Shown piece by piece: positions 12,141 to 21,560 of a DNA stretch of 32,015 nt. Where the stretch lies: the NCBI GenBank assembly GCA_027008705.1, contig JALVEB010000106.1, positions 1-32,015 on the forward strand, in the 5' to 3' direction. A program made the translations under genes and the position numbers. The stretch's first letter is position 1. Each line of letters opens with the position of its first letter. The DNA is from Sedimenticola sp. (GTDB lineage Bacteria > Pseudomonadota > Gammaproteobacteria > Chromatiales > Chromatiaceae). The notes beneath the pieces were generated by a model, which saw only the letters and a program-made list of their open reading frames with translations, was not told the origin of the DNA and ran no database searches.

Positions 12141-12492
12141 GAGTCAGCCGGATGGCCGCCGTGGCGTCGCCGCGGAGGAAAGTCCGGGCTCCAATGGACA
12201 GGGCGCCAGGTAACGCCTGGGGGGCGCAAGCCCACGGAAAGTGCCACAGAAAACATACCGCCGATGTTCGCAAGAGCAGGCAAGGGTGAAAAGGTGCGGT
12301 AAGAGCGCACCGCGCCCCTGGCAACAGGGGTGGCAGGGTAAACCCCGCCCGGAGCAAGACCAAATAGGGGGGCAGGCTGAAAGGCCACGCGTGGTCCGCG
12401 CGGTCCCCGGGTAGGTCGCTAGAGGCGCATGGCGACATGCGTCCCAGATGAATGGTCATCCTCGACAGAACCCGGCTTACAGGCTGGCTCTC
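12141..12492 (+). ncRNA. rnpB: RNase P RNA, bacterial type A
   Basis: Catalytic RNA that removes 5' leaders from pre-tRNAs. The ends pair: GAGTCAGCC (from 12141) with GGCTGGCTC (to 12490). The universally conserved blocks are all present and in order: GGAGGAAAGTCCGGGCTCC near 12173, ACCGCCGATG near 12259, AAGGGTGAAAAGGTGCGGTA near 12283, GGAGCAAGACCAAATAGG near 12351, and GACAGAACCCGGCTTA near 12464. The P12 arm is reduced to about four base pairs with a GCAA tetraloop (near 12266-12277), shorter than in E. coli. rnpB just upstream of mraZ is a known gammaproteobacterial arrangement. The 3' end lacks an intrinsic terminator; a pyrimidine-rich, G-poor stretch follows. Ends are accurate to a few bases. 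Confidence 0.96.
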
Positions 12493-12684
12493 TTCTTCCA
12501 ACTTCTCTTTCCAATTGTTGCCTATTGTGTCGTTTTGGGCTTCTCCCTCCTTCCGTTCGTGACAACTTACTTTAACTTGCTTTCTTAGTTTTTTGGTTTT
12601 CCAGCCGAAAGCCAGCGTCATTTTATCGTCTCGAAAAAAACGTTTTAAGTTGCTGTCCGCAAAAGGGAATTCTTGACTTCCGCC
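12493..12684. other. AT- and pyrimidine-rich intergenic stretch after rnpB
   Basis: This stretch is strikingly lower in GC than its surroundings. Its first 110 bases are mostly C and T with few G on the plus strand, which fits a Rho-utilisation (rut) region ending the rnpB transcript; that role is inference. AAAACGTTTT at 12637-12646 is a palindrome. No protein gene is supported. Confidence 0.45.
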
Positions 12685-12713
12685 TTGACAGCCCTGGGTT
12701 CGTTGTCCATTAT
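12685..12713 (+). promoter_or_regulatory. mraZ promoter (dcw operon)
   Basis: A perfect -35 box TTGACA (12685-12690), a 17-bp spacer and CATTAT (12708-12713, 4 of 6) form a good sigma-70 promoter. Transcription would start near 12720, just before the MraZ boxes. A second TTGACT at 12673 has no matching -10. Confidence 0.75.
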
Positions 12714-12724
12714 TGTGTTCCAAA

Positions 12725-12749
12725 GTGGGGTGAAGTGGGGTAAAGGGGG
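12725..12749 (+). promoter_or_regulatory. MraZ operator: three direct repeats at 10-bp spacing
   Basis: The repeats AGTGGGGTGA, AGTGGGGTAA and AGGGGG follow each other at exactly 10-bp intervals. MraZ proteins are known to bind TGGG-type direct repeats separated by 5 bp upstream of their own gene. The boxes lie just downstream of the predicted transcription start, and the third overlaps the ribosome-binding site of mraZ, so bound MraZ would repress the whole dcw operon. Confidence 0.85.
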
Positions 12750-12760
12750 AATTTGTCCAG

Positions 12761-13240
12761 GTGGATGGGGAGTCGGGGGTCTTCTTTCAGGGTTACAGCC
12801 CGCTGAGCCTCGACGCCAAGGGGCGGCTGGCGATCCCCGCGCGCTATCGCGAGCGCCTGCGTGATTGCTGCGCCGCGCGTCTGGTCATCACCATCAATCC
12901 GCAAGAGCGTTGCCTGTGGGTCTACCCGCGTAACGAGTGGCTGGTGATCGCGGGCCAACTGGCGCGCCTGCCGACCCTCAACCGCCAGAATCAGACCATG
13001 AAACGGCTGCTGCTGGGCCGGGCTTCCGAGGTCGAGATGGACGCTCAGGGGCGTGTGCTGTTGTCGGCGGAGTTGCGTGAATACGCCAATCTCGACAAGC
13101 GCGTGGTGTTGTCCGGAGACGGTCGCAAGTTCGAGCTGTGGGACGAGGCGCGTTACAACGAGCTGTTCAACGGCTGGCTCGAAGAGGTCGCCGAGCCGGG
13201 TTCCGACCTTTCGGAAGGTCTGGAGCAGCTCGCGTTGTGA
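12761..13240 (+). CDS. mraZ: Transcriptional regulator MraZ
   Basis: DNA-binding autorepressor at the head of the dcw cluster, forming a ring of SpoVT/AbrB-like subunits. The product has 159 residues (E. coli 152). Two AbrB-like repeats are seen, with the hallmark [13 protein letters not shown] at about residues 18-30 and a second [13 protein letters not shown] at about 93-105; [13 protein letters not shown] near the end is typical. The start is GTG 12761, preceded by AAGGGGGA; the next family-typical position (VFFQGYS) has no start codon. The stop overlaps the start of rsmH (GTGA). It most likely controls the genes from mraZ onward through the three boxes at 12725-12749. Confidence 0.96.
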   Translation: MDGESGVFFQGYSPLSLDAKGRLAIPARYRERLRDCCAARLVITINPQERCLWVYPRNEWLVIAGQLARLPTLNRQNQTMKRLLLGRASEVEMDAQGRVLLSAELREYANLDKRVVLSGDGRKFELWDEARYNELFNGWLEEVAEPGSDLSEGLEQLAL

Positions 13241-14181
13241 GCGGGGAGCGCGCCGAAGGCCACGCCAGCGTGTTGTTGGCGGAGGCGGTCGAGGGCCTCG
13301 CGGTGAAACCGCACGGCTGTTATGTCGACGCCACCTTCGGACGCGGCGGGCACAGCGCCGCGGTGCTCGATCGATTGGGGCCGGAGGGGCGCCTGATCGC
13401 GATCGACAAGGATCCGGAAGCGGTGGAGGCGGCGCGGCGGCGTTTCGGCGCCGATCCGCGTTTCACGATACGCCATGGCTCATTCGCCGGTCTCGGCGGC
13501 TACCTGGAAGAGTGCGGGCTGCTCGGCCGGGTCGACGGCCTGTTGCTGGACCTGGGGGTTTCGTCACCGCAGCTCGACGAGGCGCGGCGCGGTTTCAGTT
13601 TCCTGCGCGAGGGTCCGCTGGACATGCGCATGGATGTCAGCCGGGGTCTCAGCGCGGCCGAGTGGCTGGCGCGGGTCGAGGTCGGCGAGCTTGCCCGGGT
13701 GCTGCGCCGCTACGGCGAGGAACGTCACGCCGGGCGCATCGCGCGCGCCATCGTGGCCGCGCGCGAGAGCGGTCCGATCCGCACCACGACGCGGCTCGCG
13801 GCCGTGATCGCCGAGGCGATGCCGGGGCGGCCCGATCCGCACAAGCACCCGGCGACGCGCAGTTTTCAGGCGATCCGCATCTTCCTGAACCGGGAGCTGG
13901 AGGATCTGGAACGCGTATTGGCCGACGCGCCGGCGATCCTGGCGCGCGGTGGGCGCTTGGTGGCGATCAGCTTTCATTCGCTGGAGGACCGGATGGTCAA
14001 ACGCTTCATGAAACAGGCGGCGCGTCCCGGTGCGGACCTTCCGGCCCGCCTGCCGGTGCCCGCCAGCGAACTGCGCGCGAGCATGCGCCTGATCGGCCGC
14101 GCGCGCCGCGCCGGCGAGGCCGAGATCGAGGCCAATCCGCGCGCGCGCAGCGCGGTATTGCGCATCGCCGAGCGTCGCTGA
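13237..14181 (+). CDS. rsmH: 16S rRNA m4C1402 N4-methyltransferase
   Basis: S-adenosylmethionine-dependent enzyme (MraW) that N4-methylates C1402 in the ribosomal decoding site. The product has 314 residues (E. coli 313). The SAM-binding loop [10 protein letters not shown] lies near residue 28, [20 protein letters not shown] near 102, and the C-terminal block [19 protein letters not shown] and [16 protein letters not shown] follow. The start is GTG 13237, which shares four bases with the mraZ stop, implying translational coupling; this start gives the family-typical N-terminus ([14 protein letters not shown]). Its stop overlaps ftsL by one base. Confidence 0.97.
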   Translation: MSGERAEGHASVLLAEAVEGLAVKPHGCYVDATFGRGGHSAAVLDRLGPEGRLIAIDKDPEAVEAARRRFGADPRFTIRHGSFAGLGGYLEECGLLGRVDGLLLDLGVSSPQLDEARRGFSFLREGPLDMRMDVSRGLSAAEWLARVEVGELARVLRRYGEERHAGRIARAIVAARESGPIRTTTRLAAVIAEAMPGRPDPHKHPATRSFQAIRIFLNRELEDLERVLADAPAILARGGRLVAISFHSLEDRMVKRFMKQAARPGADLPARLPVPASELRASMRLIGRARRAGEAEIEANPRARSAVLRIAERR

Positions 14182-14450
14182 TGGATGCGCGCCTGTTGTC
14201 GACGCTGGCTTTGGGGTTGGCCGTGGTGCTGTCGGCGTTGGCCGTGGTCTACGTCGAATACGAGGGGCGTCAGCTGTTCGCCCGGATCGAGCGGCAGCGG
14301 CGCGCGGCCGATGCGCTCGATGTCGAATGGCGTAATCTGCAACTCGAGCGCAGCACATTGCTGACCAATGCGCGCATCGAAGGCATTGCGCGCCGCGTAT
14401 TGCATATGCGGCGCCCGAAAACGAACGAAATCATCCTGGCGGAACCGTGA
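14181..14450 (+). CDS. ftsL: Cell division protein FtsL
   Basis: Bitopic inner-membrane protein of the divisome that forms the FtsQLB complex and activates FtsWI. It has 89 residues, short as in other FtsL proteins. The single membrane helix lies at about residues 5-26 (LLSTLALGLAVVLSALAVVYVE), followed by a periplasmic coiled coil (about 30-75) with regularly spaced leucines. Sequence conservation of this family is weak, so the call rests on length, topology and its place between rsmH and ftsI. The start ATG 14181 overlaps the rsmH stop as TGATG, and its own stop overlaps the GTG of ftsI. Confidence 0.92.
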   Translation: MDARLLSTLALGLAVVLSALAVVYVEYEGRQLFARIERQRRAADALDVEWRNLQLERSTLLTNARIEGIARRVLHMRRPKTNEIILAEP

Positions 14451-16225
14451 AGAAAGCTGTGACATCCCGACCCGGCGCACCCAAGCCATCGCTCGACCGG
14501 GCGACTCCGGCGCCCCGTTACGACGCGCGGCGGCGGGTGGTGCTCGGTCTGCTCGCGCTCGCGGCGTTGGGCTTGGTCGCGCGCGCGATCGAGCGCCAGA
14601 TCATCGAGCGCGATTTCCTGCGCGGCGAGGGAGAACGGCGCTTCCTGCGCATCGTCGAGATGCCGGCGCATCGCGGCGTCATCATGGATCGTAACGGCGA
14701 GAAGCTCGCGGTCAGCGCGCCGGTGGTATCGATCGCGGTCAACCCGCGCGTTCTGCCCCGGGATACCGCGCGTCTGCTGCCGTTGGCGCGTGCGCTGGAC
14801 CTCGATTACGAAGCCTTGCGCCGCAAGCTCACCGCCAATGCGCGGCGGAGCTTTCTGTATCTGAAGCGTGGTGTGGATCCGTCGCTGGCCGGCAAGGTGC
14901 GGGATCTGGCGCGTGGGCTCGATCTGCGCGGCATCGAGTTTCAGCGGGAATACCACCGTTTCTATCCCAGTGGTGAGATCACCGCGCATGTCGTCGGCCT
15001 GACCGACATCGACGACCAGGGCATCGAAGGCATGGAACTGGCCGACGACGCCCATTTGCGCGCCCATCCGGGCCGCAAGCGCGTGATCCGTGACGGCCGC
15101 CATCGCGTGATCGAGGATCTGGAACGGATCGAAGCGCCGCGCGATGGGCGGGATCTGACGCTGAGCATCGACCGCCGCCTGCAATACATCGCCTATCGCG
15201 AATTGAAGGCGGCGGTCGCTCGCCATCACGCGCGCGCGGGCAGCCTGGTGCTGCTCGATGTGCGCAGCGGCGAGATTCTGGCGTTGGTCAACCAGCCCTC
15301 GTTCAATCCCAACAAGCCGGGCGCGGCGCGGCGCGGCGCGTTGCGCAACCGCGCGTTGACCGACGTCGCCGAACCCGGCTCGACGATGAAGCCGTTCACG
15401 GTGGCCGCCGCGCTCGATCTCGGCGCGGTGAGCCCGGATGCCATCATCGACACCCGTCCGGGGTACCTGCGTATCGGCCGTGACCGGGTGAGCGATCATC
15501 ATCCGCTGGGGCGCATCGACCTCGGCACCCTGCTCGCGAAATCCAGCAATGTCGGCGCCGCCAAGCTGGCGCTGGCGCTCGATAGCGAAGCCTTCCACGA
15601 CTACCTCGCCGCGCTCGGCCTGGGTCGTCCGACCGGCATCGGTTTCCCCGGCGAGGTCAGCGGGCGCCTTGCCCCGGCCGGCCGCTGGCGACGCTTCGAG
15701 CAGGCGACGATGTCGTTCGGCTACGGGCTGTCGGTGACCCCGTTGCAGCTCGCCGCGGCCTATGCCGTGATCGCCGCCGACGGCGTCAAGCGGCCGCTGA
15801 GCCTGCGCAAGCGCGAGGCGCCGGCGGCCGGCCGGCAGGTCATGAAGCCCGCCACCGCGCGCCTGCTGCGCAAGCTGTTGCAACGTGTCGTGGAAAAGGG
15901 CGGCACCGCGCCGCGCGCCGCGATTCCCGGTTTCAGCGTGGCCGGCAAGACCGGCACCACGCGCAAGCTGGTGCATGGCCGCTATTCCAACAAGCAGTAT
16001 CGTTCCTTGTTCGTCGGCATGGCCCCGGCGAGCCGGCCGCGTTATGTGTTGCTGGTGATGATCGATGAACCGAAAGGGCGGGAATACTACGGCGGCGCGG
16101 TCGCCGCGCCGGTATTCTCGCGGGTGATGTCCGAGACCCTGCGTCTGATGAACGTCGTGCCGGACCAGGCGCTGGATGGCGCGCCGAGGCTGCGTCTCGC
16201 CGCGCTCGACGGGGTGGCGCGATGA
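14447..16225 (+). CDS. ftsI: Septal peptidoglycan transpeptidase FtsI (PBP3)
   Basis: Class B penicillin-binding protein that cross-links septal peptidoglycan with FtsW. The product has 592 residues (E. coli 588). A membrane anchor lies at about 24-45, then the PBP dimerisation domain (from EMPAHRGVIMDRNGEKLAVS), then the transpeptidase domain with the three active-site motifs: S312-T-M-K315, S366-S-N368 and K501-T-G503. The start is GTG 14447, sharing four bases with the ftsL stop. Its stop shares four bases with murE (ATGA). No odd residues are seen in the catalytic motifs. Confidence 0.98.
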   Translation: MKKAVTSRPGAPKPSLDRATPAPRYDARRRVVLGLLALAALGLVARAIERQIIERDFLRGEGERRFLRIVEMPAHRGVIMDRNGEKLAVSAPVVSIAVNPRVLPRDTARLLPLARALDLDYEALRRKLTANARRSFLYLKRGVDPSLAGKVRDLARGLDLRGIEFQREYHRFYPSGEITAHVVGLTDIDDQGIEGMELADDAHLRAHPGRKRVIRDGRHRVIEDLERIEAPRDGRDLTLSIDRRLQYIAYRELKAAVARHHARAGSLVLLDVRSGEILALVNQPSFNPNKPGAARRGALRNRALTDVAEPGSTMKPFTVAAALDLGAVSPDAIIDTRPGYLRIGRDRVSDHHPLGRIDLGTLLAKSSNVGAAKLALALDSEAFHDYLAALGLGRPTGIGFPGEVSGRLAPAGRWRRFEQATMSFGYGLSVTPLQLAAAYAVIAADGVKRPLSLRKREAPAAGRQVMKPATARLLRKLLQRVVEKGGTAPRAAIPGFSVAGKTGTTRKLVHGRYSNKQYRSLFVGMAPASRPRYVLLVMIDEPKGREYYGGAVAAPVFSRVMSETLRLMNVVPDQALDGAPRLRLAALDGVAR

Positions 16226-17745
16226 TGCCGGCGCCGACGTTTCGCCGCGTGACCCTGGGGGACCTGCTGGCCGGGATCGCCGATCCCGGCGCCGCGGATG
16301 GCTTGTGTCCCGGCGCGATCGAGCAGGACAGCCGGCGCCTGGGCGCGGACAGCCTGTTTCTGGCGACGCGCGGCCAGCGTCATCACGGGCTCGACTTCGT
16401 GCGCGTCGACACCCCGGCGCTGGCGATCCTGGCCGAACCCGATGCGCGCTGGCCGGCGCGGCGCATCGCCGCGCTCGGCGTGTCGCTGGGGCGCCCGGTG
16501 ATCGCGGTGCCGGAGCTCGGGCGGCGCGCGAGCCGCATCGCCGCGCGTTTCTACCAGGATCCGTCGGCCGCGCTGCGCGTCATCGGCATCACCGGCACCA
16601 ACGGCAAAACCAGTTGCGCCCATTATCTCGCGATGGCCAGCGAAGCGCGTTGCGCCACCATCGGCACCCTGGGTTACGGTTTCGGCGACGCGCTGAAGGC
16701 GACCGCGAATACCACCAGCGGCGCGGTCGATACCCAGCGCCAGCTCGCCGAGTTGCACGACCAGGGCGCGGAATGGGTGGCGATGGAGGTGTCGTCGCAC
16801 GCGCTCCATCAGCATCGGGTCGCGGCGGTGCGCTTCGATACCGCGATCCTGACCAATCTGAGCCGCGATCATCTCGATTATCACGGCGACATGCGCGCCT
16901 ACGCCGAGGCCAAGCGCCGCCTGTTCGAACAGGCCGGTCTGAAGCGCGCGGTGATCAATCTGGACGATGCCTTCGGGCGCGAGCTCTACGAGCAGCTGCC
17001 GGCGAGCGTCGAGGCCATCGTCTACGGCCGCCGGGAGCATGTCGCACAGGCCGCCGCGGCGCATCGCGTCCGCCTGTTAGACCTCCAGGCCACGCTGCGC
17101 GGGCTCGAGCTGGAGATCCAGCTCGACGATTACCGCGACCGCCTGCAAGTGCCGCTGATCGGCGGCTTCAACGCCGCCAACCTGATGGCGGTGGCCGGCG
17201 CGCTGCTCGGCGCCGGCCTGACGCCGCAACGGGTGGCCGGACGTCTTGCCGCTCTGCGCAACATCGCCGGTCGCATGCAGACCTATGGTGGCGACGGACG
17301 TCCGCTTGTGGTGGTCGATTATGCGCACACCCCGGATGCGCTGGCCAATGCGCTGGAGGCGCTGCGCGGGCACTGTCGTGGCCGCCTGTTGTGCGTGTTC
17401 GGTTGCGGCGGCGAGCGCGATGCCGGCAAGCGTCCGCTGATGGGCTCGGTCGCCGAGCAGCATGCCGACCAAGTGATTCTGACCGACGACAACCCACGCG
17501 GCGAGGCGCCGCAAGCGATCATTGACCAGATCCTGCGCGGCATGCGCCGGCCGGAGCGGGCGCAACGTGAGCCGGATCGCGCGCGCGCGATCTGCCGCGC
17601 GATCGCGATCGCCGGAGCCGACGACGTCGTGTTGGTCGCCGGCAAGGGGCATGAAGGCTACCAACTGGTCGGCGACCAGGTGCGACCGTTCTGCGACCAG
17701 GCGGTGGTCGCGGTCGCGCTCGCGCAGTGGCGGGGAGGGGCGTGA
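16222..17745 (+). CDS. murE: UDP-MurNAc-tripeptide synthetase (meso-diaminopimelate-adding)
   Basis: Cytoplasmic Mur ligase adding the third residue to UDP-MurNAc-L-Ala-D-Glu with ATP. The product has 507 residues (E. coli 495). The ATP-binding loop GITGTNGKTS is near residue 118. The lysine of AYAEAKRRLF is the likely carbamylated residue. The DNPR motif (D423-R426) is the known marker for meso-diaminopimelate rather than lysine specificity, as expected for a Gram-negative wall. ATG 16222 overlaps the ftsI stop by four bases, and the murE stop shares one base with murF. Confidence 0.98.
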   Translation: MMPAPTFRRVTLGDLLAGIADPGAADGLCPGAIEQDSRRLGADSLFLATRGQRHHGLDFVRVDTPALAILAEPDARWPARRIAALGVSLGRPVIAVPELGRRASRIAARFYQDPSAALRVIGITGTNGKTSCAHYLAMASEARCATIGTLGYGFGDALKATANTTSGAVDTQRQLAELHDQGAEWVAMEVSSHALHQHRVAAVRFDTAILTNLSRDHLDYHGDMRAYAEAKRRLFEQAGLKRAVINLDDAFGRELYEQLPASVEAIVYGRREHVAQAAAAHRVRLLDLQATLRGLELEIQLDDYRDRLQVPLIGGFNAANLMAVAGALLGAGLTPQRVAGRLAALRNIAGRMQTYGGDGRPLVVVDYAHTPDALANALEALRGHCRGRLLCVFGCGGERDAGKRPLMGSVAEQHADQVILTDDNPRGEAPQAIIDQILRGMRRPERAQREPDRARAICRAIAIAGADDVVLVAGKGHEGYQLVGDQVRPFCDQAVVAVALAQWRGGA

Positions 17746-19109
17746 TGGAATGGGCGATGGCCGATGCCGCGCGCGCGATCGGCGGCGAGCTGATCGGCGG
17801 GAACCCCCGCTTTACGCGCGTCGGAACCGATACCCGCCGGCTTGCTCCGGGCAGCTTGTTCGTCGCCCTGCGCGGGCCGAACTTCGACGGTCACGACCAT
17901 CTCGACGCGGCGCGTGACGCCGACGCCGCCGGCGCCTTGGTGCAGCGCGCGCTCGATCACCGCCTGCCGCGCATCCGGGTCGACGACAGCCTGCGCGGCC
18001 TCGGCCGTCTCGCCCATGCCTGGCGCGAGCGGCGCGCCGGCCAGCTGGTCGCGATCACCGCGAGCAACGGCAAGACCACGATGAAGGAGATGCTTGCCGC
18101 GATCCTGCGGCGGCAGGGTCCGGTGCACGCGACGCGCGGCAACCGGAACAACGAGATCGGCGTGCCGACGACCCTGCTCGAATGGCGCGATCAGCCGCGC
18201 GCGGTGATCGAGCTGGGCGCCAACCACCCCGGCGAGATCGGTTACCTGAGTCGCATCGTCGCGCCCGACGTGGCGTTGCTCGGCAACGCCGGGCGCGCCC
18301 ATCTGGCCGGTTTCGGCGACGAGCGCGGCGTTGCCACGGCGAAGGCCGAGATCGTTCAGGGGCTGCGTCCCGGGGGGCATTTCCTGTTTCCGTCCGACAG
18401 CCGTTGGAGCGAGCTGTGGCGGGTGCTGGCCGGCGACGCGCGCGTCACCACCTTCGGCTTCGATGCCGCCGCCGATGTCCGGGTCGATCCGGCGACAATC
18501 CGAATCGCGCGTGGCGCCGAGGGGTTCGTCACCCGTTTTCGGCTGCGCGCCGGCGCGCGCGAGAGCGAGATCGCGCTGCGCCTCGCGGGGCGCCACAACG
18601 TCGCCAACGCCCTCGCCGCGGCCAGCGTCGCGCTCGCTCTGGGTCTGCCGCTGGAGGCGATACGCGAAGGACTCGCCGGGCTGCCTCCGGTGCCGGGTCG
18701 GCTCGCGCCCGAGGCGCTGCCCGGAGGCGGGTTGCTGATCGACGACAGCTACAACGCCAATCCCGATTCGGTGCGGGCCGCGATCGAGGTGTTGGCGCGA
18801 CTGCCGGGGCGGCGCACCCTGGCGCTCGGCGAGCTCGGCGAGCTCGGCGTCGCGGCGCCGGCGCTGCACGAGGGCCTGGGCGAGGCGGCGCGCGACGCCG
18901 GGATCGAGCGCCTGTTCGCGCTCGGTCCGCTGGCGGCGCGCGCGGCCTCGGCCTTCGGCCCCGGCGGTCGGCGTTTCGATGACCACGCCGCGCTCGCGGC
19001 GGCGCTGCGCGCCGATCTCGGCGGCGCGGATGTGGTGTTGGTCAAGGGTTCGCGCTCGGCGGCGATGGAGCGCGTCGCCGAGGCCCTGCGCGGGGGGGCG
19101 CCGGCATGA
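17745..19109 (+). CDS. murF: UDP-MurNAc-tripeptide--D-alanyl-D-alanine ligase
   Basis: Mur ligase that attaches D-Ala-D-Ala (made by Ddl, encoded downstream) to complete UDP-MurNAc-pentapeptide. The product has 454 residues (E. coli 452). The ATP-binding loop is [15 protein letters not shown] (about residues 103-117), followed by [17 protein letters not shown], the central-domain [15 protein letters not shown]-like block, and [12 protein letters not shown] in the C-terminal half. The start is ATG 17745 ([14 protein letters not shown]), with GGGGAGGGG upstream and the TGATG overlap with murE. The end overlaps mraY by four bases. Confidence 0.97.
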   Translation: MEWAMADAARAIGGELIGGNPRFTRVGTDTRRLAPGSLFVALRGPNFDGHDHLDAARDADAAGALVQRALDHRLPRIRVDDSLRGLGRLAHAWRERRAGQLVAITASNGKTTMKEMLAAILRRQGPVHATRGNRNNEIGVPTTLLEWRDQPRAVIELGANHPGEIGYLSRIVAPDVALLGNAGRAHLAGFGDERGVATAKAEIVQGLRPGGHFLFPSDSRWSELWRVLAGDARVTTFGFDAAADVRVDPATIRIARGAEGFVTRFRLRAGARESEIALRLAGRHNVANALAAASVALALGLPLEAIREGLAGLPPVPGRLAPEALPGGGLLIDDSYNANPDSVRAAIEVLARLPGRRTLALGELGELGVAAPALHEGLGEAARDAGIERLFALGPLAARAASAFGPGGRRFDDHAALAAALRADLGGADVVLVKGSRSAAMERVAEALRGGAPA

Positions 19110-20188
19110 TGCTGTGGCTCGCCGACTGGCTCGCGCAATGGGATCCGAGCTTCCATGTGCTGCGCTATATCACGCTGCGCGCGATCCTTGCCGCGTTGAC
19201 CGCGCTGGTCATCTCCTTCCTCGTCGGGCCGTTGCTGATCCGCCGCCTGAGCCGTCGCCAGATCGGTCAGACGGTGCGTGACGACGGTCCTCGAAGCCAT
19301 CTGTCGAAGGCCGGCACGCCGACCATGGGCGGCACCCTGATCCTGGTCGCGATCGCGGTCTCGACGCTGGCCTGGGGCGATCTCGGCAACCGCTATGTGT
19401 GGGTCGCGCTGCTGGTGACGCTGGCGTTCGGCGTGATCGGCTTCGTCGATGATTACAAAAAGCTGGTGAAGAAGGATTCACGCGGCCTGATCGCGCGCTG
19501 GAAGTACCTTTGGCAGTCGCTGATCGGTCTCGGCGCGGCCCTGTATCTCTACGCCAGCGCGGGCACGCCGGCCGAGACCCAACTGTTCGTGCCCTTTCTG
19601 AAGGATGTGGTGATCGAGCTCGGGCCGATGTATGTGGTGCTGGCCTATTTCGTCATCGTCGGCAGCTCGAACGCGGTCAACCTGACCGATGGCCTCGATG
19701 GCCTTGCGATCATGCCGACGGTGATGGTCGCCGCGGCGCTGGCGATCTTCGCCTACCTCTCGGGCCATGCCTACTTCGCCAGCTACCTGTTCATCCCGAA
19801 GCTGCCCGGGGTCGGCGAGCTGGCGATCTTCTGTAGCGCGATCGTCGGCGCCGGACTCGGCTTTCTGTGGTTCAACGCCTACCCGGCGCAGGTGTTCATG
19901 GGCGATGTCGGCGCGCTCGCGCTGGGCGCGGCGCTCGGCGTGGTCGCGGTCAGCGTGCGCCAGGAGCTGGTGCTGCTGATCATGGGCGGGGTGTTCGTCG
20001 TCGAGACCCTGTCGGTGATCGTGCAGGTGGCCTCGTTCAAGTTGACCGGACGACGGGTGTTCCGCATGGCCCCGCTGCACCATCATTTCGAACTCAAGGG
20101 CTGGCCCGAGCCGCGCGTCATCGTGCGCTTCTGGATCATCACCGTGATCCTGGTGCTGGTCGGTCTTTCCAGTCTGAAGATCCGGTGA
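19106..20188 (+). CDS. mraY: Phospho-MurNAc-pentapeptide transferase MraY
   Basis: Integral membrane enzyme that transfers phospho-MurNAc-pentapeptide to undecaprenyl phosphate, forming lipid I. At 360 residues it is the same length as E. coli MraY, with about ten membrane helices. Catalytic and substrate motifs are present: [16 protein letters not shown], the [10 protein letters not shown] aspartates, [15 protein letters not shown], and the [11 protein letters not shown] cytoplasmic loop near the C-terminus. ATG 19106 overlaps murF by four bases. After its stop comes the only gap inside the mraZ-ftsA series (31 bp to the chosen murD start). Confidence 0.98.
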   Translation: MMLWLADWLAQWDPSFHVLRYITLRAILAALTALVISFLVGPLLIRRLSRRQIGQTVRDDGPRSHLSKAGTPTMGGTLILVAIAVSTLAWGDLGNRYVWVALLVTLAFGVIGFVDDYKKLVKKDSRGLIARWKYLWQSLIGLGAALYLYASAGTPAETQLFVPFLKDVVIELGPMYVVLAYFVIVGSSNAVNLTDGLDGLAIMPTVMVAAALAIFAYLSGHAYFASYLFIPKLPGVGELAIFCSAIVGAGLGFLWFNAYPAQVFMGDVGALALGAALGVVAVSVRQELVLLIMGGVFVVETLSVIVQVASFKLTGRRVFRMAPLHHHFELKGWPEPRVIVRFWIITVILVLVGLSSLKIR

Positions 20189-20219
20189 CCCCGTTATGTA
20201 CGCGACGATGGAGAAACCC

Positions 20220-21560
20220 GTGAACGATGCCCCCCGCACCCTGATCGTCGGCCTCGGCAAGACCGGGTTGTCGTGCGCGCGTTTCCTCGCCCGCCAGGGA
20301 CTGCCGGTGGCGGTGACCGACAGCCGCGACAGGCCGCCGGCGCTTGCGGGCTTGCAGCGCGAGCTGCCGTCGGTGGCGGTGTTCGCCGGCGGTTTCGACG
20401 CCGCCGCCTTCGACGCCGCCGATCGGCTGATCGTCTCGCCGGGGGTGGCGGTCGGCCATCCCTTGATCCAGCGCGCGTTGCGGCGCGGCGTCGAGGTGAT
20501 CGGCGACATCGAGCTGTACGCGCGCGCGAGCACGCGACCGGTGATCGCGATCACCGGCTCGAATGGCAAGAGCACCGTCACCGCGATGCTCGCGGCGATG
20601 GCACGCGCCTGCGGGCGGCGCGTCGGCGTGGGTGGCAACTTTGGCACCCCGGCGCTGGAACTGCTCGACGAAGAGACCGATCTCGATGTCCTCGAGCTCT
20701 CCAGCTTTCAGCTCGAAACCACGGTTTCGCTGGCTCCGGTCGCCGCGGCGGTGCTGAACATCTCGGCCGACCACATGGACCGTTACGAGGGCATTGACGA
20801 CTATGCGCTGGCGAAAGCGCGCATCTACCGCCAGGCCGGGCATCCGGTGTTCAACCGCGACGACGCCGCGGTGATGGCGATGCGGCAAGGGAATCATCCG
20901 GCGAGCTTCTTCACCCTTGGGACGCCGGCCGACGCCACCACCTGGGGCGTGCGCGAGCACGCCGGGGCGGGCTGGCTGGCGCGCGGGGCAGAGCGCCTGA
21001 TGCCGGTTTCCGAGCTGCCGCTGCCGGGTCGCCACAACCAGGCCAACGCGCTCGCCGCGCTGGCTCTCGGCGCCGCCGCCGGGCTGCCGCTGGAAGGCAT
21101 GCTGACCGGTTTGCGCGGTTTCCACGGCTTGCCGCACCGCACCCAGTTCGTCGCCGAGATCGATGGCGTGCGCTGGTTCAACGATTCGAAGGGCACCAAC
21201 CCGGGCGCCACGATCGCCGCGCTGAACGGTTTTGCCGACCACCAGGGGCGCATCCTGCTGATCGCCGGCGGTCAGTGCAAGAACGCCGATTTCGCGCCGC
21301 TGGCGGTGGTCGCGCGGCGCGTCTGCAAGGCGTTGATCCTGTTCGGCGAGGACGCCGCCCGGATCGAACAAGCGCTGGACCCCGACCAGCGCGTCGAGCG
21401 TGCCGCCGACCTGCGCGAGGCGATTGCGCTGGCCGCCGAGCGCGCCGCCCCGGGCGACATCGTGCTGCTCTCCCCGGCCTGCGCCAGCTTCGATATGTTC
21501 AGCGGCTTCGAGCAGCGTGGCGAGCAGTTCGTGCGCATCGTCCTGGAGTACCGCGAATGA
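20220..21560 (+). CDS. murD: UDP-MurNAc-L-alanine--D-glutamate ligase
   Basis: Mur ligase adding D-glutamate as the second residue of the stem peptide. From GTG 20220 the product has 446 residues (E. coli 438). The N-terminal Rossmann motif LIVGLGKTGLSCARFL, the ATP-binding loop ITGSNGKSTVTAML, LELSSFQLETT, the central HNQANALAALALG block and the C-terminal WFNDSKGTNPGAT are all typical. GTG 20220 is preferred because GGAG lies six bases upstream and it gives the family-typical N-terminus. ATG 20196 and ATG 20208 are in frame and cannot be ruled out. It overlaps ftsW by four bases. Confidence 0.96.
   Translation: MNDAPRTLIVGLGKTGLSCARFLARQGLPVAVTDSRDRPPALAGLQRELPSVAVFAGGFDAAAFDAADRLIVSPGVAVGHPLIQRALRRGVEVIGDIELYARASTRPVIAITGSNGKSTVTAMLAAMARACGRRVGVGGNFGTPALELLDEETDLDVLELSSFQLETTVSLAPVAAAVLNISADHMDRYEGIDDYALAKARIYRQAGHPVFNRDDAAVMAMRQGNHPASFFTLGTPADATTWGVREHAGAGWLARGAERLMPVSELPLPGRHNQANALAALALGAAAGLPLEGMLTGLRGFHGLPHRTQFVAEIDGVRWFNDSKGTNPGATIAALNGFADHQGRILLIAGGQCKNADFAPLAVVARRVCKALILFGEDAARIEQALDPDQRVERAADLREAIALAAERAAPGDIVLLSPACASFDMFSGFEQRGEQFVRIVLEYRE

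Noticed and set aside
11912-12388. Protein-like open frame antisense to RNase P RNA
   Set aside because: This is the familiar spurious hypothetical protein produced by the conserved rnpB sequence; conservation comes from the RNA. The 197-codon minus frame at 12130-12723 has the same problem.
14270-15976. 568-codon open frame antisense to ftsI
   Set aside because: It covers ftsL and ftsI, both securely identified on the plus strand.
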